From NCBI RefSeq assembly GCF_000150275.1, contig NW_002060944.1:9675544-9739543 (forward strand): a stretch of DNA of 64,000 nucleotides. The letters are read 5' to 3'. Origin of the DNA: Trichoplax adhaerens (lineage: Eukaryota; Placozoa; Uniplacotomia; Trichoplacea; Trichoplacidae). Shown piece by piece: positions 41,201 to 55,256 of the stretch. The position numbers were made by a program, and so were the translations under genes. The notes below the pieces were generated by a model. That model was not told where the DNA came from and searched no databases. It saw only the letters and a list, made by a program, of their open reading frames with translations. Positions within the stretch are counted from its first letter, which is position 1, and each line of letters opens with the position of its first letter.

Positions 41201-42954
41201 TGATGTACATATATCGCGTATATAGTGAAAATCAAATATGAATATACCTTAACAAATACTATTACTGTTCATTGGCCTGATTGATACGTAATTATACATC
41301 CGACAAACTGATCGTTAATAATGTAGATTTATAAGTATAAGCTTTCAAGCCTTGATACTCTTTCTAAAATACAAACTATCATTTTAAATGTTAAACCTAA
41401 AGATCAGTTATCGGTACGCTAAAGGAAAGGTAGATCTATGACAGTACGAAATAATAATAATTTAACTGATTTGTAAACTTTAAAGTCTTCTGCATAGTGC
41501 ATTATAATTACTCTAGTAAAAATATAAAAAAAAATAGAGAAGAAACGAGATTTGCTCAATATTAAATCAAAACTAAATCAAAATATAAGTCAGACAGTAA
41601 CAAGTAGTAAGACATCATGCTGTGAAGATTAAGTAAGAATTTTAATAGTAAGATGAAGTTTTTTATTGTTAGTCATATTTATTGACTTTATGTGCATATT
41701 TATTACCGTAAGAACTAGTCAGTTAACTGGACTGAACTGTAAGCTGAGCAAAATTTTTTATTGGCCATAATTGTAGCTAAAGTAATCAATTCTATTGATA
41801 ATTATGACATCATTACTCTTGCAAGTTACTACCTAAAAAGTCATGACCTGCAAGATATTAATAGACTAGAAATTTCATTTCTATTTACGATATCAAATAC
41901 GTGTGTGCCTTTAAGATTGCTATGATACTACGTGTATTGGAACGATGTTTACTACTGTAATTAAAGAATATAACAATAAAACAGATCATTGCAAGGAAAT
42001 ATATACAATATAACAAATAATCACCGGTATTGAACCTTGATGGCTATGTATCATCTTACAATGGCTGCTTTCATGATACGTACAATAATAATAACATACC
42101 TTAAGTTTTCGCTCTTTCTCAAAGACAACACTTTTGACTATACTCAACGCAGTGACCACCATTGACATCATGAGCAGTAATGGAAAGACATTTTGAATAA
42201 TGTAAATGAATTTATCATCTAAATAAGATGGATAAGGAAACCGTTGCATTTCTAAATCAACAGATGGCGGTTCAGCAAGATCGTAGAGATGAGCGATAAT
42301 AGCTCGATCGATTGCCCATTGCAATGCTAGAAATCCTTCACGATAGTAACCAGGTGATCCACCAGTAGTATCATGGCGTTCGCGCGGTCCTTTAATCTGA
42401 AAAATGGGAAATGTATATTTGGTTTCCCAAGTTTGGCTCGCTCCAATTAGGGATGCATCTTGTGCATCATGTCGGGGTATATAATCCAATCGGATGGAGT
42501 AATTAATTTGACTATCGAACTGGCTGCCATTAACATGGAATACCACACCACCGATATAGGGCGAAAATGACTGACCTAATTGGGTTTCTTTTGATATTAA
42601 AAAATTGACCATATCTTCTTCATTGGCAAATCCATCTACTCTCTGTAATCCATCTAAAAGGCGTTGGGCTCGTTTCATGACACCCACTACTGCTGCACTT
42701 GTGTTGGGACAAAAGGCCATGTATTTACCATTATGCTCCAAAACTAACTCACTGGGCAAGCTGTGAATGGTAAATGATCTAGGCTCATAGACCGGTACCA
42801 TCTTGCCCTTTAAATCGCCATCCGTCCGAACTAATAATAGCACAATTACAAAGAGGACTGTCAAGAATACTTCGAAGAGTACAGTTAGCCAAGAGCGTCG
42901 AAGTAAAGTGAAATTTTTCCATAATAGCAAAAGGAATTGGCGGCCTTTAGCCAT
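35293..42954 (-). CDS. ABCA3: ABCA3-class ABC lipid transporter, complete, 12 exons
   Basis: Exons: 42954-42100, 40793-39740, 39649-39501, 39369-38340, 38169-37929, 37803-37619, 37485-37254, 37182-36841, 36712-36394, 36308-36121, 36014-35844 and 35722-35293. All joins are in phase and give 1731 residues (human ABCA3 has about 1704). The order is an N-terminal membrane helix and large extracytosolic loop, a membrane domain ([12 protein letters not shown]...), then NBD1. NBD1 has Walker A GHNGAGKT near 568, [10 protein letters not shown] and DEPTSGMDP. The second half mirrors this: a membrane domain with [17 protein letters not shown], then NBD2 with [30 protein letters not shown] and TSHSMEECE. 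All ATPase motifs are intact, so a functional full transporter is expected. Vertebrate ABCA3 loads phospholipid into lamellar bodies. The exact lipid and organelle here are unknown; other ABCA subfamily members are less similar as I recall them. Confidence 0.95.
40794..42099 (-). other. ABCA3: Intron 1 of the ABCA3-like gene
   Basis: The largest intron of this gene, 1.3 kb. It separates the first 285 residues from the rest. No nested gene or repeat family was recognised in it. Confidence 0.75.
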
Positions 42955-43904
42955 GGCAGACGTTTCCTTATTATCCTAATCAACACAATCAATGGGGTCG
43001 TCCTTTAGTCTTTCGTAATAATTCGCAAGATACCATTCGATATTTGCTAATTGTACAGTATATTGATAAAATAGTGCATTTTACCTGTATACACGTCTAC
43101 TCTTTTACAGCCAATATTCAAATTAGGCAAATAGTGCAATACCGACTGGATGATAATGTTCAACCACCGATTTACAACGACTCAATGTTGGTAGTGAATA
43201 TTCAATGAAATTTCCTGCCTAGAATAGGAGAAAATAATGTTCTCTTTACCGCCGGCATTGATGCAATTGAAGATGCTATGTCAAACTTAGCCGTAAAACT
43301 AGTGGTACTATGCATTTGATTGTTGAATTGTAAACAGGCAATTTGCTCCATCTATTACAGGATAACACTATCATTATGATTGCTATACGAAGAAGTCAGT
43401 CCGTTTTTTTACTTTATTATCCACAACCTATTAAGAAGGCTTTTCAAAAAAAACTGCTAGTGTACAGTACAGTATTTGACAAAACAATATTTTCCAGTGA
43501 ATTGGGTCAGTGAAAAAGAAAGTCCATTGTAAAATAGGACATGGCCAATCAAGGCGATATGGAACGTTGAAAGGGAATTGAATCAATTGAATCACTAACG
43601 ATCAATTCATTTGACTTCCACCATATCTACCCAATTCGTTGTATCTCAGCTTACCTGGTCGACTTTGACTGCTGGAAATCATTCAAAGAGTTTATCCATG
43701 AGTTTTTCCACTACTTTTTTCCTCTTCTCCTTCTTCAGGCTGTCACTCTTTGTGGGAAAGCTCTCAACACTGACGGTTGACCTCTTCATTTGTTGCAGTA
43801 CGTAATTTGTGTAATTGACTCCTCCTGGTGTCGCTTTAATAGGAGACTTTTGCAACCGTTAGTCCGACCAATTGATTGTCTATAATAGAGTACTATCCAC
43901 TACA

Positions 43905-44115
43905 CTCTACAGTACGGTACTGTACTGTACGATACATTTATAGAAAAGCTTACAGCACAGTACATAGAAAAGCTTACAGTATGTACCGTACAGCTATAGA
44001 AAAGCTTACAGTACAGTACTGTACAGTACTGTACAGCTATAGAAAAGCTTACAGTACAGTATAGCTATAGAAAAGCTTACAGCACAGTACCGCTATAGAA
44101 AAGTTTACAGTGCCG
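43905..44115 (+). repeat. Short-period array of AGAAAAGCTTACAG units
   Basis: AGAAAAGCTTACAG occurs at 43942, 43966, 43998, 44041 and 44069, and in a variant form at 44097. Copies are usually preceded by CTAT and followed by (T/C)ACAGTAC. Between copies lie palindromic ACAGTACTGTAC runs of variable length. The spacing of 24-43 bases suggests slippage of a core unit of about 28 bases. Confidence 0.85.
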
Positions 44116-45215
44116 TAGAAGATGACGTAAGGTTAACCGTCAACATGCGGTGGCTGACTGTGCAAGACGACGGTGTTGTGCCTGATACGTGACTCAAAAA
44201 TCAATGCTAATGTAACCGTCGGAGAAGAACAACCGATCCTTGTCGGCCAATCGGTTAAATCGATGATGTCATTGATTTGGATCTGTGAGAATCACATGAT
44301 GAAGTCCGCTGCCATCATGTTTGCTCGTCCATTCCATAGATGGGTAGGTGCCCAATCCAAGCGCTAATGTCGGTAAGGAGATATTCAAGGCAGCTGAAGA
44401 ATGTTGTTGACCTTTCTAAGAAAGGTTGAAGTACATTGGAACGATCAAGAGCGCGGCATAGGATGTTGTCGTCGATGGGTTTGAACCTCTTAACCCCAAC
44501 TTGGTGCTACTAAGGTCATGAGCTGAAATCATGGCCCATGTTAACTTGGGTATGATTATTGCCATCACGGTGGTAGCAGGAAAGGAGGAGGGTAGGAAAG
44601 GTAAAATGAAATTGACCTAACTGATGGAGTCTGTGACGTCCTAATAGAGTAGACTATTTGTGTCCTCTTCATGCGCGATCAGTCCATGCTTTCAAATACA
44701 ACAATCATTACGTCAGCCCTCTAGGATGCGCTGTTAAATGTTCTATGTTCTACTCCTTGTTGAAAAGATAGAAAGATACGTTGGATTGCAGTATTGAGCG
44801 ACAATGGAGCAACCGTCGGACCAAGGCATGCTTCAAACACAACAACAATCATTGCTTAGCTCTTCCCAATCTCTTCAACTCTCCGAGTAAAGATACTAGA
44901 CGTTCGATTGCAATGTTGAACGACATTTCAGCAACCATCTGACCATTGCGAAGGCAGTCTAAAGTCAATAAAACCGATGCTTCCAGTATATCTCGTAGGA
45001 AAGAGAATGACAATCTGCTCAATATGCAGCTTTCTAATCATAGGATTAAACTTTCAGTTTCTTCGTTGTCTGGCCAAAGTCCATCAGCATGAATAAATAT
45101 AATGTAAAAGAAAATGTTTCAAACCAATGCAGTCACTCATGCCAAATTTACCTTAATGTTGATTGGTTCATTCAACCCGTCATTACTAACTAAAATCAGG
45201 GCTTTTGCTTCGATG

Positions 45216-45242
45216 TATATACAGTATATATATATATATATG
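45216..45242 (+). repeat. TA dinucleotide microsatellite
   Basis: A run of TATATA repeats interrupted once by CAG, in non-coding DNA. Confidence 0.8.
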
Positions 45243-47169
45243 TTTATACAACGAGTATTAACTGCACAAAATTCGTGCGACGTTTGATATAATTTACTAG
45301 CCGGAGCGTTATCTTACAAATTACTTCCTCTCTTTATTAACGCAATAAATACAAAGTAAAGTACAAATACAACCACTTAAGTAAAATTAAGAATTACAAG
45401 TACATTGTAAAATCAGATAAAACAAATTGTCACAAGTATCTATATGACAAACCATGACTTATAAAATCATTTAACTTAAAATCTGATCAAAGTCATAACG
45501 TACAGCATCGAGGTAAGCAGCCCTTTGATGAATACGTACACCAGAGTGTACCACCAACAACATCAGAACTTTTATGATGTGAAAATATCAAATATGGCAA
45601 ATAGAGAAAGGGATAAGAAAATCTCTACAGTTTCAAACAAGTGAGTACAGGGAAGTATATATTTCACAAATGGCAATAAAAATATCGCATGGAAAGAAGA
45701 AATAAGTTATTGACCAGCAAACTTTATTGGTAGGCTAATCTATCTTAGCTAACTTTTATTAAAGTAAAGGCCAATATCTAGCCCCATTATAAAATCTCAT
45801 TAATGATCTACTGTCATAGCAAAGATCACATACTATGATCGACATTTACCTCTCGTTCAGACCTGTTAAAAATCTACGCACCATTCTTCATGAAGTAAAT
45901 AGCAAGTATTACTCCATGTTAGCTAATAGACTAAATTCCAGTATTGCACTCTATTGATCGAGACATCGACTCGATAGAATGCCAATTCTGCTTGGCAATC
46001 GATGCAGAACAGCAACACAGATTAAATAAAGATAAGAAATACTACTCTGCATAACGATATCCGTCAATATTTTGCAACATATCCTCATTACAATAGCAAA
46101 ATGTAATTATAAGAGTCGACCATTTAATAGCTATTACTATTTCATCCGCGGTTTAAATTTGTTGACTGAGTGACGTCAGCAAACTGTATTATAGCGTTCA
46201 CATGTAAAATAGAGATTTTATGCATAATCTTACTATAAAGTAGAAACTTATTTGAAACTATAAGTAAATATTATCATCGATATACTATTTCATCGTATAA
46301 AGAATCAGCTCTAAAAGACTTGATTGTATTAACTCAGACAGAACACAATATAGGAGAAGCGGGATAACATCAAATTGCTGGTTACTATGGAAATGACCGC
46401 ACCTTTTCCAAAGTGATCAAGCGCAGTGCTAGCAATATGTAAAAACCGTTAGTAAAGCGCTTTAAATTACTCTCTACCCCTCCAATATTAAAGTATCTAA
46501 CACTATTGCATTAGCTGTCTTGAATGGACTCATTCGTTTAAGTTGAATTGAGCTATTGGATCATTAACTTTGTGCTTGAGCATCATCAATTACATCCAAT
46601 TTCGCGTTCAGTATATGGCAACAATCTAAATTACCTCAGATATACTGGTCAATCTAGTTGGATTATTACTGCTTAATCTCAAGAAACTTTATTAAACAGT
46701 GCATAATCAATCGACCTGATATATTATTTAATGATCCAAAGTTAGTGGGCAGTGACACTAATATAATCAACTTAATTAAGCTTTAATAAGGTTTGTGTTT
46801 ATATTGATTTCGGACATCAATCTGTGCTCATTTATCATGGTCAATCTTTGAAAAATTGTCAGAATATTTTCTGCGCAATCTGAAAGCAACATAACTTAAA
46901 GTGAAATAGATAGAATAGAATCGTTAAGTTAGCTTAGATTTGTGCAAAAATAAATTCTTTGAGTTCATTAAACATGTAAATGAGAATGATTCGATTCCAT
47001 CATAACTTACATTTCATCTTAGTTTAATTGGTAACCAATATAATCTTTTTACCTGGATGGATTAGGAATAACAACTTTATTTGCTGTAATCTACAGATAT
47101 CAAATTATTCTAATATATTATCTAAAATTAGGAAGGATTTGGTGTCACTTTATATAAGCTAACAAGAAT

Positions 47170-50100
47170 ATGGCGACTTCGAGCAGAGCTATCGAGCATG
47201 ATACATTCAAGAATGTACTCATGGAAGAAATCTTCAACGAAAAGCAAGACTCACAATTTGACCAAATTTTAGGAAGAATAAAGCCGTTTACCCTCAATTT
47301 ATCACAAAAATTAGGTATTACAATTGATAAATAGGATATTAATAGCTGACACCATAGTACAATTAGAACATTTCAAAGCTAGTAATATCCCTCTCGCTTC
47401 ATTTTAATCCAGTTATAACTATAACAAAATTACCATATCTATAGTTATTATAAATCTCTGTAGTCAAATTTAAATCTATTATGAAATTTTAACAATATTT
47501 CAATTGATATATAAATCCTTTTTATCACAGAAAGACAACGTGTAGCTCAATGGATTAAGAAGCTATGCGAAACTGAAGACTTAACAACTTCAGGAAGGTA
47601 ATGATATCAATTGGCTTTATTTAGTTTGCCAATATTCATTGCTCAATCAGATTACTAGATATGAGATGGATTCATTAATTTTATTGGAATATAACTCTGC
47701 TAAGGCTCTATTTATCACATTTTACTGTATTATTTAATATCAGTAATTTTCTTCAGGCTAATATTTATAATTGACAAATTTGCGCTTATTTAGCTGTCAT
47801 GTTGTGGTTTATTGCAATGTTATACGTCAAAAGTGTATGTCTGCAATAATGCGCTACTAAATGAGGCGATGACTAATTACGAGATTGCGTTATAACGTAG
47901 CGTACTAACACATGATAGTCATGCAATCATTAATCTCTAATTTAACTGAACGAGATTCATTCGCCTAGAGCTTAAAGCAGAACAATATCATGTACACCGC
48001 TGCATGCTAAGATTGTTGTTATCTGATCAGCCTAGCCGTTCTTATTTCATTTTATTTTATGATTTTTCAAAATACATAATAAACCCCTATAAATATTACG
48101 TAGAATTAAGTAATAGTGCTTAAAAATTAAAGCAGGCTGTTAAATAAATCTTTCAGCTTCAACTACTGCACTAATTCCCGAAGATTTTATCAGTATTATC
48201 CTTTTCTTATCTGCTTGATGCATTATTATTCTCCAATAGAAAAAATCGAAATCTATATGCTCAATTACTATTACACATGTTGCAAAGAGGCATCTTGGAA
48301 GGACCATTTAGCGTAAATCCGGATCCCGGTCATTTACCTACCTTGCCATCATATATGGTAGTGTATTGTTGATTGTAATGTAAAAAAAAAACTGGAACTG
48401 CAACATAAGTAACAAAGATTATTAAATCAGATTTAATGTTGTTGTTATCGTTACCTTTAGTCAATTTATTTTGAAGACCCAAATCGTAGTGTTTCTGCCT
48501 CCCCAAGCCCTGAAAAGGTAACTGCATTATTTATTGCGAACTAGCCAGCAATAGTCAGAGGTACCTAATTACAAGACTGAAATTTATTTTCTAGATTAAC
48601 ACACGGCCCACTCCAGATTGGGTAATAGATGAATTAGCAGGTATGTACTGTAATTAGTAATGATTAATCAGAAATTAGAATTTTTATAGCAGTGGGGAAT
48701 ACTTATTGCCACTTCTTTCTTATAAATATGCTTTGATTTTCCTAGTGAATTATGCTATACCAAATAATCGAAGGTAAGATTTTTTAATAGAGAAGATAGA
48801 ATTAGCATTCGATGCCTTATTCGTAAACTTAAACTTATCTGGAGATTTTAATAAATAATGCCATGTCAATTATTACCGTCTTTGCACAGTTCTACGTGGC
48901 AAAATTAGTATTTAATGCGATTAATCTGACCATTTAAGTTCGTATTTGATGACATTTTAGCCTAGGAAAAAATCCTGTAGATTCTTCTCCTCCACCTGTA
49001 TCCGGATCAAGAATTTCTTACATCGACAATCAATACGATGGTAATTTAATTAGATCGCTAATTCATCCAATTTAGAATTCTCTTATATCGTTCATTTATG
49101 AATGATCTAGCAAATATCTTTCAATATCGTAACTTATATTTCCTAGACATGAATTATCGGAGAACACCAATTATTAAGACATCATTGGGTACAAAGGTAA
49201 AGCATTTTAGTTAATCTTCTATCATAAGAAAATCATTAATAGCCTTTCAATCTAAAATATTTTATATTAATAGCTTCAAGATGCTAGTGGGTCTCCTACA
49301 TCTGCCAGAGGGAGAAATTTTAACACAAGCTTAATATCGGTATGTTGATTTGATAGCAAGCTTACATAGAAAAAGATATCGTTACAATAAAGTCTATTCG
49401 TTAGGTCGAAATTTTAGTTTTAAGCCAATAAATGTTGCATTTTACTGACAGGAAAGTCAGCACTACCGCCATAATACAGGAAAAAGCAAAGGTGACTAGC
49501 AAAATCAGAACCTTATCGAAATCATAATTTAAATAAAGAATATAATTACTATGAGGTGTCTCTGATAAAAAACAAAGTGTAGATAGTCTTGCGACCAACT
49601 ATGATAGCATATAACCGCCATATAATCCTGCTTATTTTTTAAATTTCCTCTGCAAATATTATATTAAAATATAGTATTTTGCAAACCTTTGGAAACTACT
49701 TATTTTCCATGAAATTATTGGATTTTTATAATTCAGTAGATTACAATTGTGATTTAAAAGCAGCAGATATAATTTGATCTTGCAGTCGATATTAGTAAAT
49801 GATGTAAACATGACTATTCATTTAGATAGCTTACCTGATTTAATTAGTATTCTTTCTTAATTATAGCTCTACTACTACAAACTGAAGAACGTGAATTAAA
49901 ACGTTTACAGGAAAAAGAGGTGTTAAAATTGCTCTGAACTTGTATTTTCTCCGTTAAGCTTACGAAAGTTGTTCAAATTTAGGTTATACTTAATATCAAA
50001 ATGTAAATATCTAATCAGTATCGATATCTGCTTGTTATCTTAGCTTGAAGTCAAAATGAAAGCTATCGAGTCGAAATATCATGAAGAGAAATTAAAATTA

Positions 50101-53100
50101 CAACAAAAACATGATTCAGAAGTCCAAAAGGTGATGTATAACATCCAGTTTTGTAGATAAAATTTGCGTCCAAAAAGCAATAATTGATACTCTTTCTGAG
50201 TTTTCATAAAATGGTGTTATAAGTGGTCTTGGAATATTAGCGTATCCTTCTGCTTCCGTTTGAATCTAATAGCAGAAAATGGTATTTTTTATGTAGATAT
50301 TAGATCGTAAAAATACTGAAATCGAAGAAGTGAAAGCTCATTTCCGTAGTAAGTTTGCAGATATGGAATCGACTATTAAGCGACTAGAGCGGAAAGGTAA
50401 GTCGTTTCTAAAGCCAGCAGCTGATATTTCTATCGTAATCAAAAGTACAGGTTTCCTCAATTTAATTATTAAAAGTTAAGGACATATTTTACTGCAAGTT
50501 TATTTTTACCTTCCTGATATATCCAATCTTTATTGCCATTATATTTTTTTTATTTAACACCTCACCAAATTGAATGCAGTCAGCAAAGTTTTACAAGAAT
50601 CCTCTCAAGCTCTTGAACAACGTGATAAACAGATCTTAGAGCTAAAATCACTCTCCATACAGACCTCACAAAGCGTCCATAATGATTATGAAAGAAAGTT
50701 GCATGATACTGTCGCAAAACACGAACAAGAAAAGTTCGATATGCAAAAGAAGAACACAGAGAGCATACAAGACCTACTGGAAGATACTAATAAGAGAATT
50801 CAAAAAATGGAAAATGAATATAAAGCTCAATTGATTCAGCAGGTATATACTTTACAGTTTATTTTCATTTATGTCTCCAATGAACCTAATCACGTAGTAA
50901 TAGCTAGTATTCCAAAAATTGAGGCTATTGTGGATTAGAATAAAAACTGTAGTTGCAATCACGATTACTTACCTTGCGATGCCGGGAAGGAGACATTAAT
51001 ATTCGAATTCAACTGTAGACACAATTTAAAGTCTGAATGAATATAGTACCAAATTAATCTATTAACATCATCGTAATAAGTAAACTAAAATTTTTTTTAA
51101 AATCTTAAGAAATTTTAGTTAGAATCCATTACTATACCATTAGCTAATGATTTGCTAGTTTAAGGTCTGAATGGAATTTGTAGCCTATCATTAATTTAAT
51201 GTATCATCTTTCGAAGTTTTGGCTAAATAAATAAGATCATGAATGAATCAATATAGATTTAGAGTAGATTTATCATCCATCGCAGGTACTCTTTTGGCCA
51301 GATAATTACCATACTGTGCCGCTTTATCAGTATCGATTTTTATATGGATTTATTATGATACTTGAATATTTTATCCTTACAGAATAACATAAACAAAGAG
51401 CTCGAAGATCGAATTCAACAAGAAAGTCATGAATTGGAAGCTGTCAATGCAGTTCGTCTACGATTATCGTCTGAAAAACTGGATATCGAACAGAAATTTA
51501 ATGAGACTTTCAGTGAATTGCGCCATTATAAGAGTATCTGTGATCGATTAGAGCAAGATCAACGGCGAACCGCCGAAGAACATGAATCAGAGCTGCAGCA
51601 AACGCAGAAGAAATTTGAGTCATTGCAGGAATATAAGAAGCAAGAATTTGCCTTAGCAGAAGCGAAGGTTAAAATCTATCATATATAGCACTAGTAATGA
51701 CAGTATTTCTACTTAGTCGCTATCATCGATATAGAATGAATTAAACGGTTTAATTTGCCTGTACTTCCTATGAATTAGGCTACTGAAACGATTACCGGAC
51801 TTGAAGATACAATTGATCAATTAAAACAGAGGCTTCAAGACACTGAAAATCGCTATCAGCGAGACTATAAGGTATAGAATTTCCTTGGCTTTTAACAAAG
51901 TGTACCAGTAGTGTTTCTAACATATATCAGCTTTTTAATATACTTTTGGATAGAAACTGAGCTTTAGTGGAATAGAAAAAAAGCTAATGAAATGTTTGAT
52001 GTGTTCCATGATTATATTTTAGGAATTGCAGATAAAATATCAGAATGACAAGTCCCATACTGAGCAAGTTTATGAAAGCAAGGTCAGAAATGATTGGCAA
52101 GATTGTCCCTGCTTAGAATATTCGTAATCGGCAGAAATCTTTCAGTTTATAATGATTGAATTAGTAATACAATAATAGAATCGATCGCTAGATCTTGGGC
52201 TTTCCTGAACTAGTTACAGCCTGATGAGTCAATCGGAAATATTATCATGGATGTTCATTTCTTATATACTTATGTGATCATTAATAATGGCGATCCGATT
52301 ACACTGATTGTGTAGAATTTAGGAGGATATAATGCATGAAATAAAACTATAGGTCAAGTAATGTAATTTAATATCCTATCTTAGATCCAAACCATGCAAA
52401 ATCAAATTGAACAACAGCGTATTGATGCTCAAAAGAATTATCAGAAGCTAGAAGGAGATATAAGGTTATAGCATAAATTTATAAATCTGTTACAATTTTA
52501 AAGTTTACCCAAAGTTATCTACTTTGTGTAGCGGACTAAGCTAAAATTGATCAAAGTATTAAAATTATTTTAAAATTGATGCGACTATCCAAAACAGGGA
52601 ACGTGAAGAGCAATTAAAGAGGTTATCTGAACAACAACGCATGCAAACAGAAGAAGCAGAAAGAACTTTGGAAGAATTTAAAATTCAAATGGAAAATCAT
52701 TCTGAACAAATCTTTGATGAAATGAAGAAACAGGTTTATTTCCATGCAATTACCAAAGAATTTACTGACTCCAAAATCTAGCTTGTTAATATCTGATTTG
52801 CAAATTGCTTAGGATCTTTAACTAGGATATCTATATAGCAATTAATGACCTTGAGTACATTTCAACATAAGTGATTTATGTGGATTCCATTTGAACCTGT
52901 TGTTATCACATTCTAGGCTGAATTCTAATTTTTATTAAAGGACATTCATAGTCTAATGATTAGAATTCCTAATAATGTTCTAGTATTAAAAAGTATTACT
53001 AACCGATGATTCATACTTAAATTAAATTAAAAAATTGAATACTTAAAATGATCATTCGTGCTATTAATACACCATTTGTAGATGGCTACAGTTGAACAAG

Positions 53101-55256
53101 ATCTTGAACGTTCCAAATTAGCCCGAGAAAAGCAAAAGGAAGAATATAAGAAACAATTAGAAGAAAGAAGAAGAAGATATGAGACTGAAGTACACTCCTA
53201 ACACTAATTTATGCTATTTTATAGATACAAATATTAGTTATCAGACTTTACAGAAAACTAAATAAAGTCTAAATTTCCATTTTCTATCTTGTAAGATGGC
53301 AGAACTGAGGGCCAGCTGCGAGCAAGATAAGCTACAACTTATGCGAGAAGGTCATAAAGAAAAAGATAAACTTATGCGCGAAATGGAACGTGAAAAGGTA
53401 ATTATTATTTTATGTTGTTGTAGTGGATTATTGTACTCCATTAATGGCGCTATCGGAAAAGAAACAGTCCAAAACTTCATCATAATAATATGAGTGAAAT
53501 TACCTGCTGATAAATGTATCACTACATTATAAATTATAACAATTTTTAATTTAATTATTAATAGGAAGTCATCGCTGAAAAATTCCGGAAAGCTCTGTCA
53601 GAGCAAGAAGCGAAAGCCGCAGACTGTGCATCAAGAGATAGTAAAGTTAGTAATCAGTATATCTTTCTATTTTTCAGAATTGAACGTTTATTCATAATTT
53701 GACTACGAAAAAATGTTATAGACGATTAACGATTTGGAAAAGCAAGTCAGTAAACTTCGCGAGAATTTAATACAAGCGAATTCAGCTCACAAGGCGCAAC
53801 TTGTCGAATTGGGATTACTGCGAGAAGATGAGAAACAGGCTGCTATTCGAGCCCAAGAAGCAGCCACTAACAAGTTGCAGTCGCAAATGGAACAAGAAAA
53901 GTTAAAGCTACAACAAGATCATAGCAATGAAATGGAGAAATTATTACAAAATACTAATAATAGACTTAACCAAATTGACACAGAATACAAGGATCAAACT
54001 AGGATTGCCACTGAGGTAAAGAGAAAACAATTTTAAATACTCTTAGATCACTTTTGTCTATATTTTTATTTGCACGAGGCAGATTTCTGTCGAAAGAGAA
54101 TGTCACATTGTTAATATGACTCGATGTCAACTCATTAAATATTTTTATCTGTAACCCATTTCAAAATTAATTTCCATATTATAGAAAATAGAAATGTTGC
54201 AAAATCAAGCTTATGCATGGAAAGAAGAAAATTCAAAGTAAAATTATTAATCTTTTAAATAAGTTTTCTAGTAATCCAGTTGCCTATTTATTGTAGTTTG
54301 GCTATTGAAAAATATTAAAGTAAACACTTTTAATCTGGATTAGTCTACAAAATGAACACAATAAACAACTAGCCGAAATTTATGGTAATAATCAAAAAGA
54401 TATCGAAGATGTTAAAAAGCGCCACTCCGGTATTGTCAAGGTCAGTTATGAGTTCTTATAATTTATTTATTACTAAGTAAGACATGCAAGAAGTGTAATA
54501 TTAGATACTATTACAGTTTTAGATGGTTAATTAATCTGACTATTCTCTAACAGCGGTTCTTTATGATATCTACTTAATTTCAGTCACTTAAAGATGAAAT
54601 TAATAACCAGAAATCTAATATACAACTACTTGAGAAGCAGTCATTACAGAAAGAACGAGAATTTAAAGAAAAGGTAAGGAAGAATTAGCCTAATTAAACA
54701 GTATATCTTATTTCTGTTGCAATTTTTCCATATTTTACAGTTTTACATGTACTAAACTACAATGTGTTTTACTATGAACTATATTACGATCAAATTAGAG
54801 TAAATTAATACACAGAGAAAGAACATACAGATTTTGACATATTCTGCCAACTGGTTAACTCTTCATGTTATTAGATATCCAGGCTACAATTACAATATGA
54901 GGATAGGATCAAGGACATGATATCGGCAGAAATGAAAGAGGTAAACGACGTACATTGCATATTTAATATCAAGATTTTGACACTACGAATCCGATTTTCT
55001 GCAATAGCTCAGCATTAACTTACAGTTAGACTAATAGCTCTCTTAACAGCCAATATCGTAGATATTTGATACGATTTTAAAAGCGGTTAAAATCTTACAG
55101 GAATTAGAAGATACAATCCGTTCATTGAAATCTCAAGTCAATATGCTACAACAAAAAACTACTATTCTTCAAGACGAACTGACTATCAAAACCTACACTG
55201 CTCCACTCAAATTAGACACATCACTAGCATCTTTATCTAATTCGCCTAGGCAGTAG
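47170..55256 (+). CDS. CEP112: CEP112 (CCDC46) centrosomal coiled-coil protein, at least 27 exons
   Basis: Exons: 47170-47314, 47531-47597, 48240-48357, 48461-48517, 48595-48640, 48746-48773, 48961-49040, 49147-49196, 49274-49339, 49867-49919, 50044-50130, 50297-50396, 50580-50842, 51383-51667, 51779-51871, 52023-52082, 52385-52464, 52598-52733, 53082-53189, 53296-53397, 53565-53645, 53722-54015, 54185-54237, 54344-54440, 54584-54673, 54875-54940 and 55101-55256. The product is about 955 residues, the same as human CEP112 as I recall it. The N-terminal domain has RQRVAQWIKKLCE, RKNRNLYAQLLLHML and EGPF. Most of the rest is coiled coil, including KYHEEKLKLQQKHD, LLEDTNKRIQKMENEY and AQLVELGLLRE. 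It ends with ELEDTIRSLKSQVNMLQ. Exons 9 and 10 do not join in phase, so a small exon of 3n+1 bases between 49340 and 49866 is missing from this model. Confidence 0.9.

Larger units (their letters stand above)
42955..47169. other. Divergent intergenic region with GC-richer patch
   Basis: About 4.2 kb between the ABCA3-like start (-) and the CEP112 start (+). The section 43.6-44.95 kb is noticeably less AT-rich than its surroundings and has short open frames on both strands (for example a minus-strand frame ending EKLMDKLFE near 43690). I recognise no family. The array at 43.9-44.1 kb and a (TA)n run at about 45217-45241 are the only clear repeats. The remainder to 47.17 kb is AT-rich and featureless. 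Confidence 0.5.

Noticed and set aside
43876-44064. 62-codon open frame in the AGAAAAGCTTACAG array
   Set aside because: A direct translation of the short-period repeat (YRKAYSTV repeated) with no independent evidence of coding.
44485-44545. Possible tRNA on the minus strand (GGTTCAAACCC resembling a B box)
   Set aside because: No matching acceptor stem, anticodon arm or A box could be drawn around it.
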